Of a stretch of 64,000 nucleotides of DNA, positions 27,023 to 35,340 are shown one piece after another. The stretch is from Mucilaginibacter sp. SG564 (GTDB lineage: Bacteria > Bacteroidota > Bacteroidia > Sphingobacteriales > Sphingobacteriaceae): assembly GCF_013149275.1 (NCBI RefSeq), contig NZ_JABGNA010000016.1:1-64000 (forward strand), given 5' to 3'. The notes beneath the pieces are model-generated. The model had not been told where the DNA came from and did not search any database. It saw only the letters and a list, made by a program, of their open reading frames with translations. The position numbers and the translations under genes are program-made. The first letter of the stretch is position 1; each line of letters opens with the position of its first letter.

Positions 27023-27571
27023 GTGGCCATTTATAACGAACTTCTTTCTTCCTCGCAGGAAATAATCAATATCCAGATAGTTATTGATACGGATGCCATT
27101 GTTGCCGATTATCCTAATCCAAGTAAAAACCCCACCGATCCAAGTGGTTTACCGCACAATTATATGTATTTGGTGGCTACCAGGAGCGATGTCATTACCG
27201 GGTCGGGCACGGCAAATCTGAATATAAAGGCCAATATTGGTGATATCATTCGCTGGCATGCTGTTTCTGAAAACAGCAATTTCGACTCGGCTGTAGTAAT
27301 TTACAGTTTGGCCCAGTTTGGGGGCACTACGGTATTTAATAACCTAACGTTCAGTGTTTATACCAGGCAGGGAATTTTACCCGTAGATAGCGCTGCGCTT
27401 CCGGTAGATTTTTCGGCGCAGAATTTTTGGTTTAACCAGGCTAATGTGATCAACACCGGAACAGAATACTATACTGTTCAATTCGCGTTATATGTTCGCC
27501 AGGCAGATCATGCCGATCCGGTATTGTTTGGCTATTACTACTGGAATCCAACAGTCACGGTACAACATTAA
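27023..27571 (+). CDS. PixA/AidA family (inclusion body family) protein
   Basis: A 182-residue cytosolic protein resembling PixA of Xenorhabdus and AidA of Burkholderia and Ralstonia. Family features are the opening IINIQIVIDTDAIVADYPNPSKNP, HNYMYLVATR and the Trp-bearing IGDIIRWHAVSEN. It begins with GTG (GTGGCC). Function is unknown; relatives form inclusions or are quorum-controlled. It stands alone, and the 500 bases after it are non-coding. No operon partner helps. Confidence 0.8.
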   Translation: MAIYNELLSSSQEIINIQIVIDTDAIVADYPNPSKNPTDPSGLPHNYMYLVATRSDVITGSGTANLNIKANIGDIIRWHAVSENSNFDSAVVIYSLAQFGGTTVFNNLTFSVYTRQGILPVDSAALPVDFSAQNFWFNQANVINTGTEYYTVQFALYVRQADHADPVLFGYYYWNPTVTVQH

Positions 27572-28083
27572 TAGTCCAACAGCCCCGCTTTTGTGATATT
27601 ATTGATGTGTTATGTCTACTCATGGGCTATTATCCTTCCGTGGGGCTACCATATTGACACATCACGAAAACAATCAACAGGTAGCTCCTACGGAGCATCG
27701 TAACTTGTGTACACACGGTAGGCAGTGGGGAGGGAATTAAAAAAACTTTTGCTTTTATCATAGCCCTGAGAGGCTAAAAGTGGGTTTACATAAAAACACG
27801 TTTTATGATGGAAAAACAAATTTAATAAATTGATTATCAATTAGTTAAATTGAATGTTAACCCTGAAAAGTGTAAACCATGTAAACCCACTTTTAAGGAG
27901 ATAACCTGCTTTTTTAAGGATTATTGACCTGGAGTTGTTTATGTACGAGCAAAATATATCATCATAAAAAAACGGTAACGCTCAACGGGAAATCTTTACA
28001 TGTCTTCGGGAATTCTGTCCATTCCGTAGCCTGCCCAAAAACCTCAATTTTGGGTCAACAAAAACGAAATAAAATATAACAAC
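27572..28083. other. 512-base intergenic region holding a dispersed palindromic element
   Basis: No open frame of protein character was seen. The middle contains the 27776-27894 element. The last 90 bases are a plausible promoter/leader for the AhpD-like gene. Confidence 0.6.
27776..27894. repeat. dispersed element A, copy 1 (AAAAGTGGGTTTACAT ends)
   Basis: Perfect 16-base inverted ends (AAAAGTGGGTTTACAT at 27776-27791, complement at 27879-27894) surround an AT-rich centre. Before the right end lies GAAAAGTGTAAACCAT. The unit AAAAGTGTAAACCATGTAAACCCACTTTT is shared with copy 2 at 50426-50553. It carries no coding potential. Confidence 0.75.
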
Positions 28084-28617
28084 ATGAAAACTTTCCCAAT
28101 CCCAACCAGAGAGCAGGTATCACCAGCAAACCAAACTATATTTGATAACCTTACTAAATTGGTTGGTCATGTACCCAACCTGTTTGCCGCATTTGCCCAT
28201 TCAGACAATGCTTTGGGTAATTATCTTACCCTGCAAAACGGTAAATCATCTTTACGTGGTAAAGAGCGCGAGGTGGTTAACCTGGTGGTTAGCCAGGTAA
28301 ATAAATGTTTATACTGTTTAAGCGCCCACACGGCTTTTGGCAAAATGCAGGGCTTTACCGATGAGCAGGTGTTGGAAATACGCAAAGCCGAGATCAGCTT
28401 TGATCCGAAACTGGATGCGCTTGCCAAACTGGTAAAAAGTATTGCTGAAAATCAGGGCCATGCCGATCAGCAATTAGTAGAAAACTTTTACGCGGTGGGT
28501 TATAATGAAGGCGGTCTTGTTGATGTGGTGATGGCTGTAGGCGATAAAATCATCACCAATTATCTGTTTGCCCTTACCCAGGTACCTGTTGACTGGCCTG
28601 CTGTACCTGCACTATAA
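28084..28617 (+). CDS. AhpD-like peroxidase-related protein (carboxymuconolactone decarboxylase family)
   Basis: A 177-residue helical protein of the CMD/AhpD family. The redox centre is CLYCLSAH (Cys75, Cys78, His82), the CxxC-x3-H arrangement of AhpD-like thiol peroxidase components. It starts MKTFPIPTREQVSPANQTIFDNL and has no signal peptide, so it is cytosolic. A likely role is peroxide or organic-hydroperoxide detoxification, but physiological partners are not visible. A terminator follows, separating it from the AraC and SDR genes. Confidence 0.88.
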   Translation: MKTFPIPTREQVSPANQTIFDNLTKLVGHVPNLFAAFAHSDNALGNYLTLQNGKSSLRGKEREVVNLVVSQVNKCLYCLSAHTAFGKMQGFTDEQVLEIRKAEISFDPKLDALAKLVKSIAENQGHADQQLVENFYAVGYNEGGLVDVVMAVGDKIITNYLFALTQVPVDWPAVPAL

Positions 28618-28648
28618 TGTGCTGATTAGTTATTTAAGTTATAGGGAA

Positions 28649-28673
28649 GCCCGGATTTTGTAAATGTCCGGGC
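28649..28673 (+). terminator. intrinsic terminator after the AhpD-like gene
   Basis: GCCCGGA pairs with TCCGGGC around an AT loop and is followed by ATTTTTG. Confidence 0.8.
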
Positions 28674-28755
28674 ATTTTTGTGAATTAGATTTCAGTCAGA
28701 AAACCACCATCCATTGAGATGCAGCATATTGGGATTAATTAATAAATTTGGAATT

Positions 28756-29118
28756 ATGGCCGATCGTCCACAGCAACTTACGGAAGCGTTTACACTAATG
28801 GTTGACCAACATTTGGATGATCTTATTCATCACCGTGCAACAGAAATGTGGGAAATAGAGCAATTTGCCGATTTGTTGCATGTACATCCTATTCATTTAA
28901 GTAACACGATAAAGGATGCAACCGGGGTATCGCCTTGCGGCATTTACCAGGCACGGATAGTAAAGATAGCGAGGCAATTATTGGCTGATAAGACCTATAC
29001 TATTCGGAATATTGCTTTAACACTGGATTTTGAGCCATCTCAATTCACCAAATGGTTTCGGCGTTTTAATGGAGTTTCGCCAAAAGAATACCGGAAAAAT
29101 CATTTACTTAAATCATGA
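28756..29118 (+). CDS. AraC family transcriptional regulator, HTH domain only
   Basis: A 120-residue protein that is essentially one AraC-type DNA-binding domain: first helix-turn-helix IEQFADLLHVHPIHLSNTIKDATGVSP, second TIRNIALTLDFEPSQFTKWFRRFNGVSPKEYRK. There is no sensor domain, as in many short Bacteroidota members. ATG 28756 is preferred over a TTG 42 bases earlier. The SDR gene starts 46 bases after its stop and is probably cotranscribed, so it may be its target or partner. Confidence 0.85.
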   Translation: MADRPQQLTEAFTLMVDQHLDDLIHHRATEMWEIEQFADLLHVHPIHLSNTIKDATGVSPCGIYQARIVKIARQLLADKTYTIRNIALTLDFEPSQFTKWFRRFNGVSPKEYRKNHLLKS

Positions 29119-29164
29119 CCATTTTGTAGGTTTCGTTATCTCCAATTTTGTAAAAAGAGTTACG

Positions 29165-29815
29165 ATGGATTTAACAAACGCAGAAGTGCTGATCACTGGA
29201 GGAAGTGACGGCATTGGAAAAGGGCTTGCGGCACGTTTGATGGCGGCAGGTTGTAAAGTAATGATTACCGGTAGAAATGCAGCAAAACTGGAAGCTACCG
29301 CTATAGAACTGCCAGGTTTGCTTACTTATAGAAGCGATATAGGCAATGCACAGAATAGAGAAGAACTGGCAGAGCATGTTAACCAGGTTTTACCAGGATT
29401 AAATATTTTGGTAAACAACGCGGGTATCCAGCGCCGGATTGCTTTGGCCGCCGATACTGCGGGATGGGACGAGAGACAGCAAGAGATTGATATTTTACTT
29501 TCCGGTCCCATCCATCTGAACCTCTTGCTTACTCCCTTAATATTAAATAACGGAAAAGATGCGTTGATTGTTAACGTTACTTCGGGCGGGGCATATATAC
29601 CGCAGGCTTTCGCGCCGGTTTACAGTACCTGTAAAGCGGCTTTACATCATTATACGATTACCTTGCGGCACGCTCTATCTGCTACCAGATGCCGGGTTGC
29701 CGAATTGATTCCGCCCGCAGTACAAACATCTCTTGCGGGCCCGGGTTTAAATCATGGCGCATCACTTGATGAGTTTTGCAACCATGTGTTTACCTCCTTA
29801 TTCATAAGTGATTAG
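29165..29815 (+). CDS. short-chain dehydrogenase/reductase
   Basis: A 216-residue NAD(P)-dependent oxidoreductase. The Rossmann motif is TGGSDGIGKGLA, NNAG is present in LVNNAGIQ, and the catalytic Tyr-x3-Lys appears as YSTCK with Ser in TSGGAY. ATG 29165 is chosen because the longer frame overlaps the AraC gene and adds residues before the nucleotide-binding strand. The substrate is unknown. At 216 residues it is slightly shorter than the typical 240-260 residues; the C-terminus ends ...LFISD. Confidence 0.85.
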   Translation: MDLTNAEVLITGGSDGIGKGLAARLMAAGCKVMITGRNAAKLEATAIELPGLLTYRSDIGNAQNREELAEHVNQVLPGLNILVNNAGIQRRIALAADTAGWDERQQEIDILLSGPIHLNLLLTPLILNNGKDALIVNVTSGGAYIPQAFAPVYSTCKAALHHYTITLRHALSATRCRVAELIPPAVQTSLAGPGLNHGASLDEFCNHVFTSLFISD

Positions 29816-29938
29816 GAAAATGTTGGTTTTGGCCCGACAGCAATTCTCAGGGTAGAAATCAATGGGCAGTTGCAATCTGATCTATTTTTAATCAGCGCAT
29901 CAAGATTTCCTGTTGATCTGTATTAAAATAAGCCCCTC

Positions 29939-31207
29939 TTATACAGGGATAGTTTTAGTTTCTAACTGCAATTTTTGTTCTTTCAAAAAATAATGTTTCA
30001 TAATCGGGCCCGATATGATCATGGTGCCTACAGTCATTACCACCAGCCCTTCAAATACAGGCTCACTTATGATCTTTGCCTGCAGGGCCAGTAATCCTAA
30101 AACAATCTCCTGCGAACCTCTCGCGTTCATTCCAAAGGCAACAGCTATTGATTCGTTTTTGGTCATGCCGCTCATAGCGCTGCCTATTCCGGCGCCTATG
30201 AGTTTTGCAAGGCAGGCTATAACCAGGATGATCACCACAATTTCGAGATTAAAATTGGCTATGAAATTCAATCTTAACCCAACCGAAGCAAAAAACAACG
30301 GTGCTAATACATTGATAGTGAATTGATGCAGCACATGTTTGTGTTTCTCTGTAAAATATGCAGAATCATTAATACCCACACCAACCAAAAAGGCTCCAAA
30401 TATACCGCGTACGCCAAGCCCTTCGGTAATGCAAGCGCTGATCAAGCAAAGGCAAACGGCCATGGTAAGCACCCTGCCGGGCTTTTCTCCTTTGCCCGCA
30501 AAAGACATTAGTTTGTGGATAAGCCAGCGCCCACCCGTTAACATGAAAACTGCATAAAGGATAACTATACTCACCGCCCAAAAGGAGGCCTCACCTTTGC
30601 CAACATTCATCAGCTGAATAATAACCGAGAATAAGATCCAGCCCAGAAAATCATCAACCATGGCAGCTGTTAATACGATATTGCCTATGCGTGTATTAAG
30701 AATGTCGAGGTCAAGTAATATCTTGGTGATCACCGAAAGTGCGGTTATAGAGAGCGCGGTTCCAAAAAATAACGAAGTGACTAATTGATTGTTAAAGCCA
30801 TTGGCAAAATGACTTTGATACAGAAACCATACGGCTGCAAAACCAATAGCAAAAGGGAATATAATGCCTGTAAGACTTATACTGATGGCTTGTTTACCAT
30901 TCTGCCTTATCTGTTTCAGATCTACCTCAAAGCCGGCAATAAACATGAGTAAAATAATGCCAATATTGGCAATACCGTCAAATGCCTGAAAAGCATGCGG
31001 AGTGGATAGGAAGATGCCTTTAAAAAGATCAGGGAATAATAACCCCAGCAGCGTAGGGCCAACAATAATACCAGCGAAGATCTCACCAATAATAGCTGGC
31101 AATTTATACCTGCGGCATAGTTCGCCCAATAATCTTGCCGGTATCAGGATAACTAAAAGAATAAGCAGGTAATGTATTATCTCTGATGAACTGAGTTTAG
31201 AAACCAT
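29939..31207 (-). CDS. CPA2 family cation:proton antiporter
   Basis: A 422-residue integral membrane protein of the Na+/H+ exchanger (KefB-like) fold with about twelve helices. Motifs include LCRRYKLPAIIGEIFAGIIVGPTLLG, IGIILLMFIAGFEVDLKQI, and AMVDDFLGWILFSVI with the conserved Asp pair of the transport site. The C-terminus is short and lacks the TrkA-N domain of KefB. It is the last gene of the encapsulin operon, 14 bases after the serine acetyltransferase. Its start codon follows MVSKLSSSEIIHYLL. Whether it serves the compartment or only shares its transcript is unknown. Confidence 0.9.
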   Translation of the reverse strand: MVSKLSSSEIIHYLLILLVILIPARLLGELCRRYKLPAIIGEIFAGIIVGPTLLGLLFPDLFKGIFLSTPHAFQAFDGIANIGIILLMFIAGFEVDLKQIRQNGKQAISISLTGIIFPFAIGFAAVWFLYQSHFANGFNNQLVTSLFFGTALSITALSVITKILLDLDILNTRIGNIVLTAAMVDDFLGWILFSVIIQLMNVGKGEASFWAVSIVILYAVFMLTGGRWLIHKLMSFAGKGEKPGRVLTMAVCLCLISACITEGLGVRGIFGAFLVGVGINDSAYFTEKHKHVLHQFTINVLAPLFFASVGLRLNFIANFNLEIVVIILVIACLAKLIGAGIGSAMSGMTKNESIAVAFGMNARGSQEIVLGLLALQAKIISEPVFEGLVVMTVGTMIISGPIMKHYFLKEQKLQLETKTIPV

Positions 31208-31221
31208 AGTTGAAAAAATTA

Positions 31222-32037
31222 TTACAAGTTTTCCTTTACCTCAATTCTTAATTGGTGGGTATTAAAAACATGTGAAAAGGGTTGAACGCTTTTGGTTAAA
31301 AATACACTGCCTCCAATTATACTATGATGACCAATCACGGTACGACCACCTAAAATGGTACTGCGGGCATAAATGACCACATTATCCTCCACGGTAGGAT
31401 GCCGCTTGGTTTCGGATAGTTCTTTACTTACCTGCGCTGCGCCCAACGTTACCCCTTGATAGATGGTAACGTATTTACCAATAATACTGGTTGCACCTAT
31501 AACTATGCCGGTACCGTGATCGATACAAAAGGGTACAGCAATTTGAGCTTTAGGATGAATATCCACACCGGTTTTGCCATGCGCGTGCTCAGATAATATT
31601 CTTGGTAAAATAGGAATGGCGAGCAGGGTAAGCTGATGTGCTATACGATATACGGCAATAGCATAAAAGCCCGGATAGGAAACAATCACCTCATGTACAC
31701 TGGTAGCCGCCGGATCTTTTTCATAGATCATGGATGCATCGAGCCGAAGATTCTGATAAATTTCATTCAATGAATCATAGAATGCAATCACAGCTTCTTC
31801 AATATTAATATCCTTTGGATCGAGATAGCTTAGCAGTATGTTTTCAAGATCTATCTGGTTCTTTTTCAGATGGCCACCATATATGGATAATTTGTTCGCG
31901 TGATTATTGGGAAACAAAAATTCAAAGAGATCAGACAGCCATCCAACGCACTGTCTGATCTTTGGTGTAGCCTCCCATTCGGCTTTATGGGTTTGATAAA
32001 GCAATTGTATAAAGCTGTCGAGTTTATCCTCTTTCAT
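31222..32037 (-). CDS. cysE: serine O-acetyltransferase
   Basis: A 271-residue enzyme that acetylates serine with acetyl-CoA, producing O-acetylserine for cysteine synthesis. The N-terminal helical domain is followed by the left-handed beta helix with hexapeptide repeats: GVDIHPKAQIAVPFCIDHGTGIVIG, then ATSIIGKYVTIYQGVTLG, including the catalytic His of IDHGTG. It is a member of the EpsC/CysE type common in encapsulin 2A operons. The gene lies nine bases after the cysteine desulfurase. Together they form a cysteine-making and cysteine-breaking pair around the shell. A SAM riboswitch lies on the divergent side, not on this transcript. Confidence 0.92.
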   Translation of the reverse strand: MKEDKLDSFIQLLYQTHKAEWEATPKIRQCVGWLSDLFEFLFPNNHANKLSIYGGHLKKNQIDLENILLSYLDPKDINIEEAVIAFYDSLNEIYQNLRLDASMIYEKDPAATSVHEVIVSYPGFYAIAVYRIAHQLTLLAIPILPRILSEHAHGKTGVDIHPKAQIAVPFCIDHGTGIVIGATSIIGKYVTIYQGVTLGAAQVSKELSETKRHPTVEDNVVIYARSTILGGRTVIGHHSIIGGSVFLTKSVQPFSHVFNTHQLRIEVKENL

Positions 32038-32046
32038 ACTTGTGCA

Positions 32047-33969
32047 TTACCGTTTAAGATGATGAAGCGTGTTTACCAGTAAATCAATTTCGGCGCAGGT
32101 ATTATAGAAAGCCAGTGAAGGTCTTACGGTGCTTTCCACACCAAACCGCCTAAGGATAGGCTGGGCACAGTGATGCCCTGATCTTACGGCAATTCCTTGT
32201 TGGTTAAGCGCCGCGCCAACCTCTTCGGTTTTATAGCCATCCAGTACAAATGACAGAACGCTGGCTTTATCTGCCGCGGTGCCTATCAGTCGCAAGCCTT
32301 TCACCTCTTTTAGTAATTGCGTTGCATAAACAAGCAGGTAATGCTCATATTGAGCAATGGCAGGCATACCCAGTCTGCTTACATAATCAATAGCGGCACC
32401 AAGACCAACGGCATCAGCGATGTTACCTGTTCCGGCCTCAAACCGGCTGGGTGCATCATGATATTGGGTATACTCAAAAGTAACATCTTTGATCATGTTA
32501 CCGCCACCCTGCCAGGGTTGGGTTTGGTTTAACAGATCTTCTTTACCATAAATCACACCGATACCAGTTGGCCCGAATACCTTGTGTCCTGAAAAGACAA
32601 ACCAATCGGCATTTAATGCTTGTACATTAACCGGCATGTGCGATACCGACTGAGCGCCATCAACCAATACTTTAGCTCCTGCCAAATGCGCCAGATGAAC
32701 AATTTGCGCTGCCGGAGTAACTGTGCCTAAAGCATTGGATACCTGAGTAAATGAAACCAGTTTTGTTTTAGGCCCGAGTAATTTTACATACTCATCAAGT
32801 ATGATTTGTCCGTCGTCATCAACAGGTATAACCTTTATTTTTAAACCCTTTTTGGCGGCCAGTTGTTGCCATGGAACAATGTTGGCATGGTGTTCCAGGT
32901 GGCTTACGATAATCTCATCACCTGCTGTCAGGTTTTGCTCACCCCAGCTTTTGGCTACCAGGTTAATGGCTTCAGTTGCGCCACGTACAAAAATGATCTC
33001 GTTTATGGAAGCAGCATTCAGAAAGGTTTGCACTTTTTGACGTGCCCCTTCATAAGCATCGGTTGCCCTTGCCGCGAGTTCATGTGCTGCACGATGGATA
33101 TTTGAATTTTCGTGCTCGTAAAAATAGCTAATGCGATCAATTACTTGTTTTGGCTTTTGGGTAGTAGCCGCGTTGTCAAGCCATACAAGGGGTTTGCCAT
33201 TTACTTGCTCCTGTAATATCGGGAAATCGCGCCGGATGATATTTACATCAAACGGCGGACTAATAATATTACTGATACCGGCCTGTTTAATTTTTTCCTG
33301 GTCTGACTTTACTGCAGGCAATCCATGATTATTCGATAGAAAATAAAACGGAATTTCAGTAGCAGCAGGTTCTCCGGTAAATGGTAAAGCGTTTGAAGGG
33401 CCAGATGTATGGATATTACTTAATATCTTGTTCAATTCAACTTCAAAAGCCTGATCTTGCTGATAGGGTAAGTGGAGCAGGTTTTCGGGAGCAGATGAAA
33501 GTTGCTCAACCTGGAAGTTTTGCTTTAAAACTACATCCGGTATAAGATCAGTTTTCACCAGGTAAGAGTCATAGCCTAAATTAGGTTGTGAAGGTAACTG
33601 CCCTCCAAAAGCGTTAATCGGGCTATGCTGAACAGATGCCGAAGAATTAGAATGTGCGTTCAGATTAGGATCAGCGAAACTGGTTTGCGGATCTTTAAGA
33701 TTAATTGCATTACCCTGGTTAATGGCCGATGGCAAAACACCGCTACCTCCAATTGTACTTGACGGAATTGAACTGGCCGGGGCATTCACATTCCCAGGAT
33801 TAAATAAACCTGTATCAGGTATGTTGCCGGGTAACTGAAAAGCTTCAGGAGCTTGTTGAACGGGGAATTGATTTACAATCCCACTAGGTCCGGCTTTAAA
33901 GAACTGGTTGGCCAGTTGCTCCAGCTCCTGTAAGTTGGGCAGGTTGTCCGGATTAATATTTGTACTCAT
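32047..33969 (-). CDS. cysteine desulfurase, encapsulin 2A cargo with long disordered N-terminus
   Basis: A 640-residue PLP enzyme that converts cysteine to alanine plus sulfane sulfur. Residues 1 to about 235 are Asn/Pro/Ser/Gln-rich and disordered, an unusual extension relative to the roughly 405-residue SufS, and match the targeting region seen in Family 2A encapsulin cargo. The SufS-like domain starts at FDVNIIRRDFP (about 240) and shows the PLP lysine in FSGHKVFGPTG (Lys463) and the active-site Cys in RSGHHCAQP (Cys601). Its ATG overlaps the end of the shell gene by 17 bases, so translation is coupled. The enzyme is expected inside the shell, loading it with elemental sulfur. Confidence 0.93.
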   Translation of the reverse strand: MSTNINPDNLPNLQELEQLANQFFKAGPSGIVNQFPVQQAPEAFQLPGNIPDTGLFNPGNVNAPASSIPSSTIGGSGVLPSAINQGNAINLKDPQTSFADPNLNAHSNSSASVQHSPINAFGGQLPSQPNLGYDSYLVKTDLIPDVVLKQNFQVEQLSSAPENLLHLPYQQDQAFEVELNKILSNIHTSGPSNALPFTGEPAATEIPFYFLSNNHGLPAVKSDQEKIKQAGISNIISPPFDVNIIRRDFPILQEQVNGKPLVWLDNAATTQKPKQVIDRISYFYEHENSNIHRAAHELAARATDAYEGARQKVQTFLNAASINEIIFVRGATEAINLVAKSWGEQNLTAGDEIIVSHLEHHANIVPWQQLAAKKGLKIKVIPVDDDGQIILDEYVKLLGPKTKLVSFTQVSNALGTVTPAAQIVHLAHLAGAKVLVDGAQSVSHMPVNVQALNADWFVFSGHKVFGPTGIGVIYGKEDLLNQTQPWQGGGNMIKDVTFEYTQYHDAPSRFEAGTGNIADAVGLGAAIDYVSRLGMPAIAQYEHYLLVYATQLLKEVKGLRLIGTAADKASVLSFVLDGYKTEEVGAALNQQGIAVRSGHHCAQPILRRFGVESTVRPSLAFYNTCAEIDLLVNTLHHLKR

Positions 33970-34873
33970 AATAGTTGCCTAAATCAACATCTTCCAAAAC
34001 AGCTATAGCATCATCAACCAAAACAGCTAATGAGCAATAAAGCGACACCAGATATGAGGCAATAGCTTTATTATTAATGCCCATAAACCGCACAGATAAT
34101 CCTGGTGATTGCTCGCCTGGTAACCCTGGCTGAAACAGACCTACTACACCCTGACGGCTTTCGCCTGTACGTAAGAGGATGATTTTTGATTTATTATTAA
34201 CTATAGGCAGTTTATCGGATGGGATAAGTGGGATACCTCTCCAGGTGATAAACTGAGATCCGAATAAAGAAACGGTAGGCGGCGGTACACCCCGGCGCGT
34301 ACATTCGCGGCCAAAAGCGGCTATGGCTAATGGATGCAGCAGGAAAAATCCCGGTTCTTTCCAAACTTTGGTTATCAGTTCGTCCAGATCATCAGGAGTA
34401 GGAGGGCCTAGTCTTGTCTTGATTTTTTGGGATGGGGCTATGCTGCTTAGTAAACCATATTCTTTGTTGTTGATCAGTTCACTTTCCTGGCGTTCTTTAA
34501 CAATTTCAATAGTAAGGCGTAATTGCTCACTTATCTGATTATAAGGTTTGCTGTAGAGGTCAGATACCCTGGTGTGCACATCCAATACGGTATTTACCGC
34601 GCTCAGGTTGTATTCTCTCGGGTTTTCCTCATAATCAACATAGGTTGATGGAAGCTCACGCTCGTCGCGGTTAGAGCAATCCACTTCCACATTATTGGCG
34701 TCAACAACTTTATTTAACCGGTAAACGCCTGATTCAACAGGGATCCAGTTTAATAAATGTGTTAACCAACGCGGGGTGATGGTTGATAATTGCGGAACGG
34801 TACGGGTGGCAATGGCCAACTGCCTGGCGGCTACATCGCCAAGGGCTGTTTGTTTTGGTTTTTGATCGGGCAT
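33953..34873 (-). CDS. Family 2A encapsulin shell protein (SrpI-like)
   Basis: A 306-residue HK97-fold shell protein that self-assembles into a protein nanocompartment. Family resemblance: the N-terminal arm LGDVAARQLAIATRTVPQLSTITPRWLTHLLNWIPVESG, then SSIAPSQKIKTRLGPPTPDDLDELI, WKEPGFFLLHPLAIAAFGRECTRRGVPPPTVSLFGSQFITWRGIPLIPSDKL and the C-terminal YLVSLYCSLAVLVDDAIAVLEDVDL. Encapsulins of this family, first recognised as the sulfur-starvation protein SrpI in cyanobacteria, enclose cysteine desulfurase. It heads a four-gene minus-strand operon. The intergenic region toward the sulfur/redox operon contains a 25-base palindromic site. Confidence 0.95.
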   Translation of the reverse strand: MPDQKPKQTALGDVAARQLAIATRTVPQLSTITPRWLTHLLNWIPVESGVYRLNKVVDANNVEVDCSNRDERELPSTYVDYEENPREYNLSAVNTVLDVHTRVSDLYSKPYNQISEQLRLTIEIVKERQESELINNKEYGLLSSIAPSQKIKTRLGPPTPDDLDELITKVWKEPGFFLLHPLAIAAFGRECTRRGVPPPTVSLFGSQFITWRGIPLIPSDKLPIVNNKSKIILLRTGESRQGVVGLFQPGLPGEQSPGLSVRFMGINNKAIASYLVSLYCSLAVLVDDAIAVLEDVDLGNYYEYKY

Positions 34874-34963
34874 TTTGAATGAATAAATGTTTTAAAGATT
34901 GATTTTGAGGTGCTTTTCAATTTGTTAGCACCCGCGTTGCAATGATAAGAAATAAAAATATAT
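34874..34963 (-). other. leader of the encapsulin operon
   Basis: Ninety bases upstream of the shell start. On the minus strand they contain a six-base hairpin (GGTGCT/AGCACC) around an AT loop, preceded by GCAACGCGGGTGCTAA. The resemblance to part of an S-box is only partial, as the GGAGGGA and GGCCC elements are missing, so no riboswitch is called here. Confidence 0.4.
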
Positions 34964-34988
34964 AAAATCTATAGGAATTATAGATTTT
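34964..34988. promoter_or_regulatory. palindromic site between encapsulin operon and SAM riboswitch
   Basis: AAAATCTATA-GGAAT-TATAGATTTT: perfect 10-base arms around five bases. It overlaps the expected -33 region of the plus-strand promoter (34993-35000) and lies about 90 bases from the encapsulin start. A related half-site and TAAATC-CATA-GATTTA palindrome occurs at 36147-36162 before the second riboswitch-like element. It is a candidate operator for a common sulfur regulator. Confidence 0.5.
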
Positions 34989-34992
34989 ATTG

Positions 34993-35000
34993 TATGTTTG
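34993..35000 (+). promoter_or_regulatory. Bacteroidota -7 promoter element (TATGTTTG)
   Basis: It matches the TAnnTTTG consensus and ends 19 bases before the first base of the SAM-I riboswitch P1 stem, the expected position for transcription of the riboswitch leader. Confidence 0.6.
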
Positions 35001-35019
35001 TGTCATCAGTTCTTTAATA

Positions 35020-35129
35020 CTTATCCAGATAAGACGGAGGGAAAGGCCCCATGAAGTCTTGGCAACCTGTACAACTCTTTATATTGTAAAAGGTGCTAAT
35101 TCCTGCTCCTGTAAAGGGAGAAAGATAAG
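35020..35129 (+). ncRNA. SAM-I (S-box) riboswitch
   Basis: P1 is CTTATC (35020-35025) with GATAAG (35124-35129). In order: GGAGGGA (35036), GGCCCC (35045), ATGA (35051), GGCAACC (35061), GGTGCTAATTCC (35092), then a GC stem and GAAAGATAAG. These are the conserved S-box elements at normal spacing. It binds S-adenosylmethionine and would reduce expression of the downstream leader ORF, DsbD-N-like gene and possibly the whole redox/TonB cluster when SAM is plentiful. Confidence 0.93.
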
Positions 35130-35227
35130 ATGCTACAGGTTGTTTATACAAATATCTCCACAGCTCTTTCTCGGGTAAGTTTTATTGAATATGAAAAACA
35201 ATTGAAAAAGATAGAACCTGTTTATAT

Positions 35228-35287
35228 ATGAAAACCGACAAAACCTTGGCTACTACGCACTTTGCAGATATGTATTGTTGTCGCTGA
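35228..35287 (+). CDS. Cys-rich leader peptide 1 (19 residues)
   Basis: ATG at 35228 encodes MKTDKTLATTHFADMYCCR, ending in TGA at 35285. Two adjacent Cys codons (TGT TGT) sit just before the stop. It lies 98 bases after the SAM-I riboswitch and 53 bases before the DsbD-N-like gene. Two more ORFs of this kind occur at 35902 and 36350. The arrangement resembles amino-acid attenuator leaders such as the polycysteine uORFs of mycobacteria, which respond to cysteine. No similar peptide family was consulted, so translation is inferred. Confidence 0.55.
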   Translation: MKTDKTLATTHFADMYCCR

Positions 35288-35340
35288 TTATTTACCTGTT
35301 ACGCGATCAAATAAAATACATTATCAGTATATAACTCCGA

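Noticed and set aside
34874..34963. Possible minus-strand riboswitch before the encapsulin gene (GCAAC...GGTGCTAA)
   Set aside because: Only two S-box-like pieces are present, with almost no spacing between them. The GGAGGGA and GGCCC elements and a P1 stem are absent.
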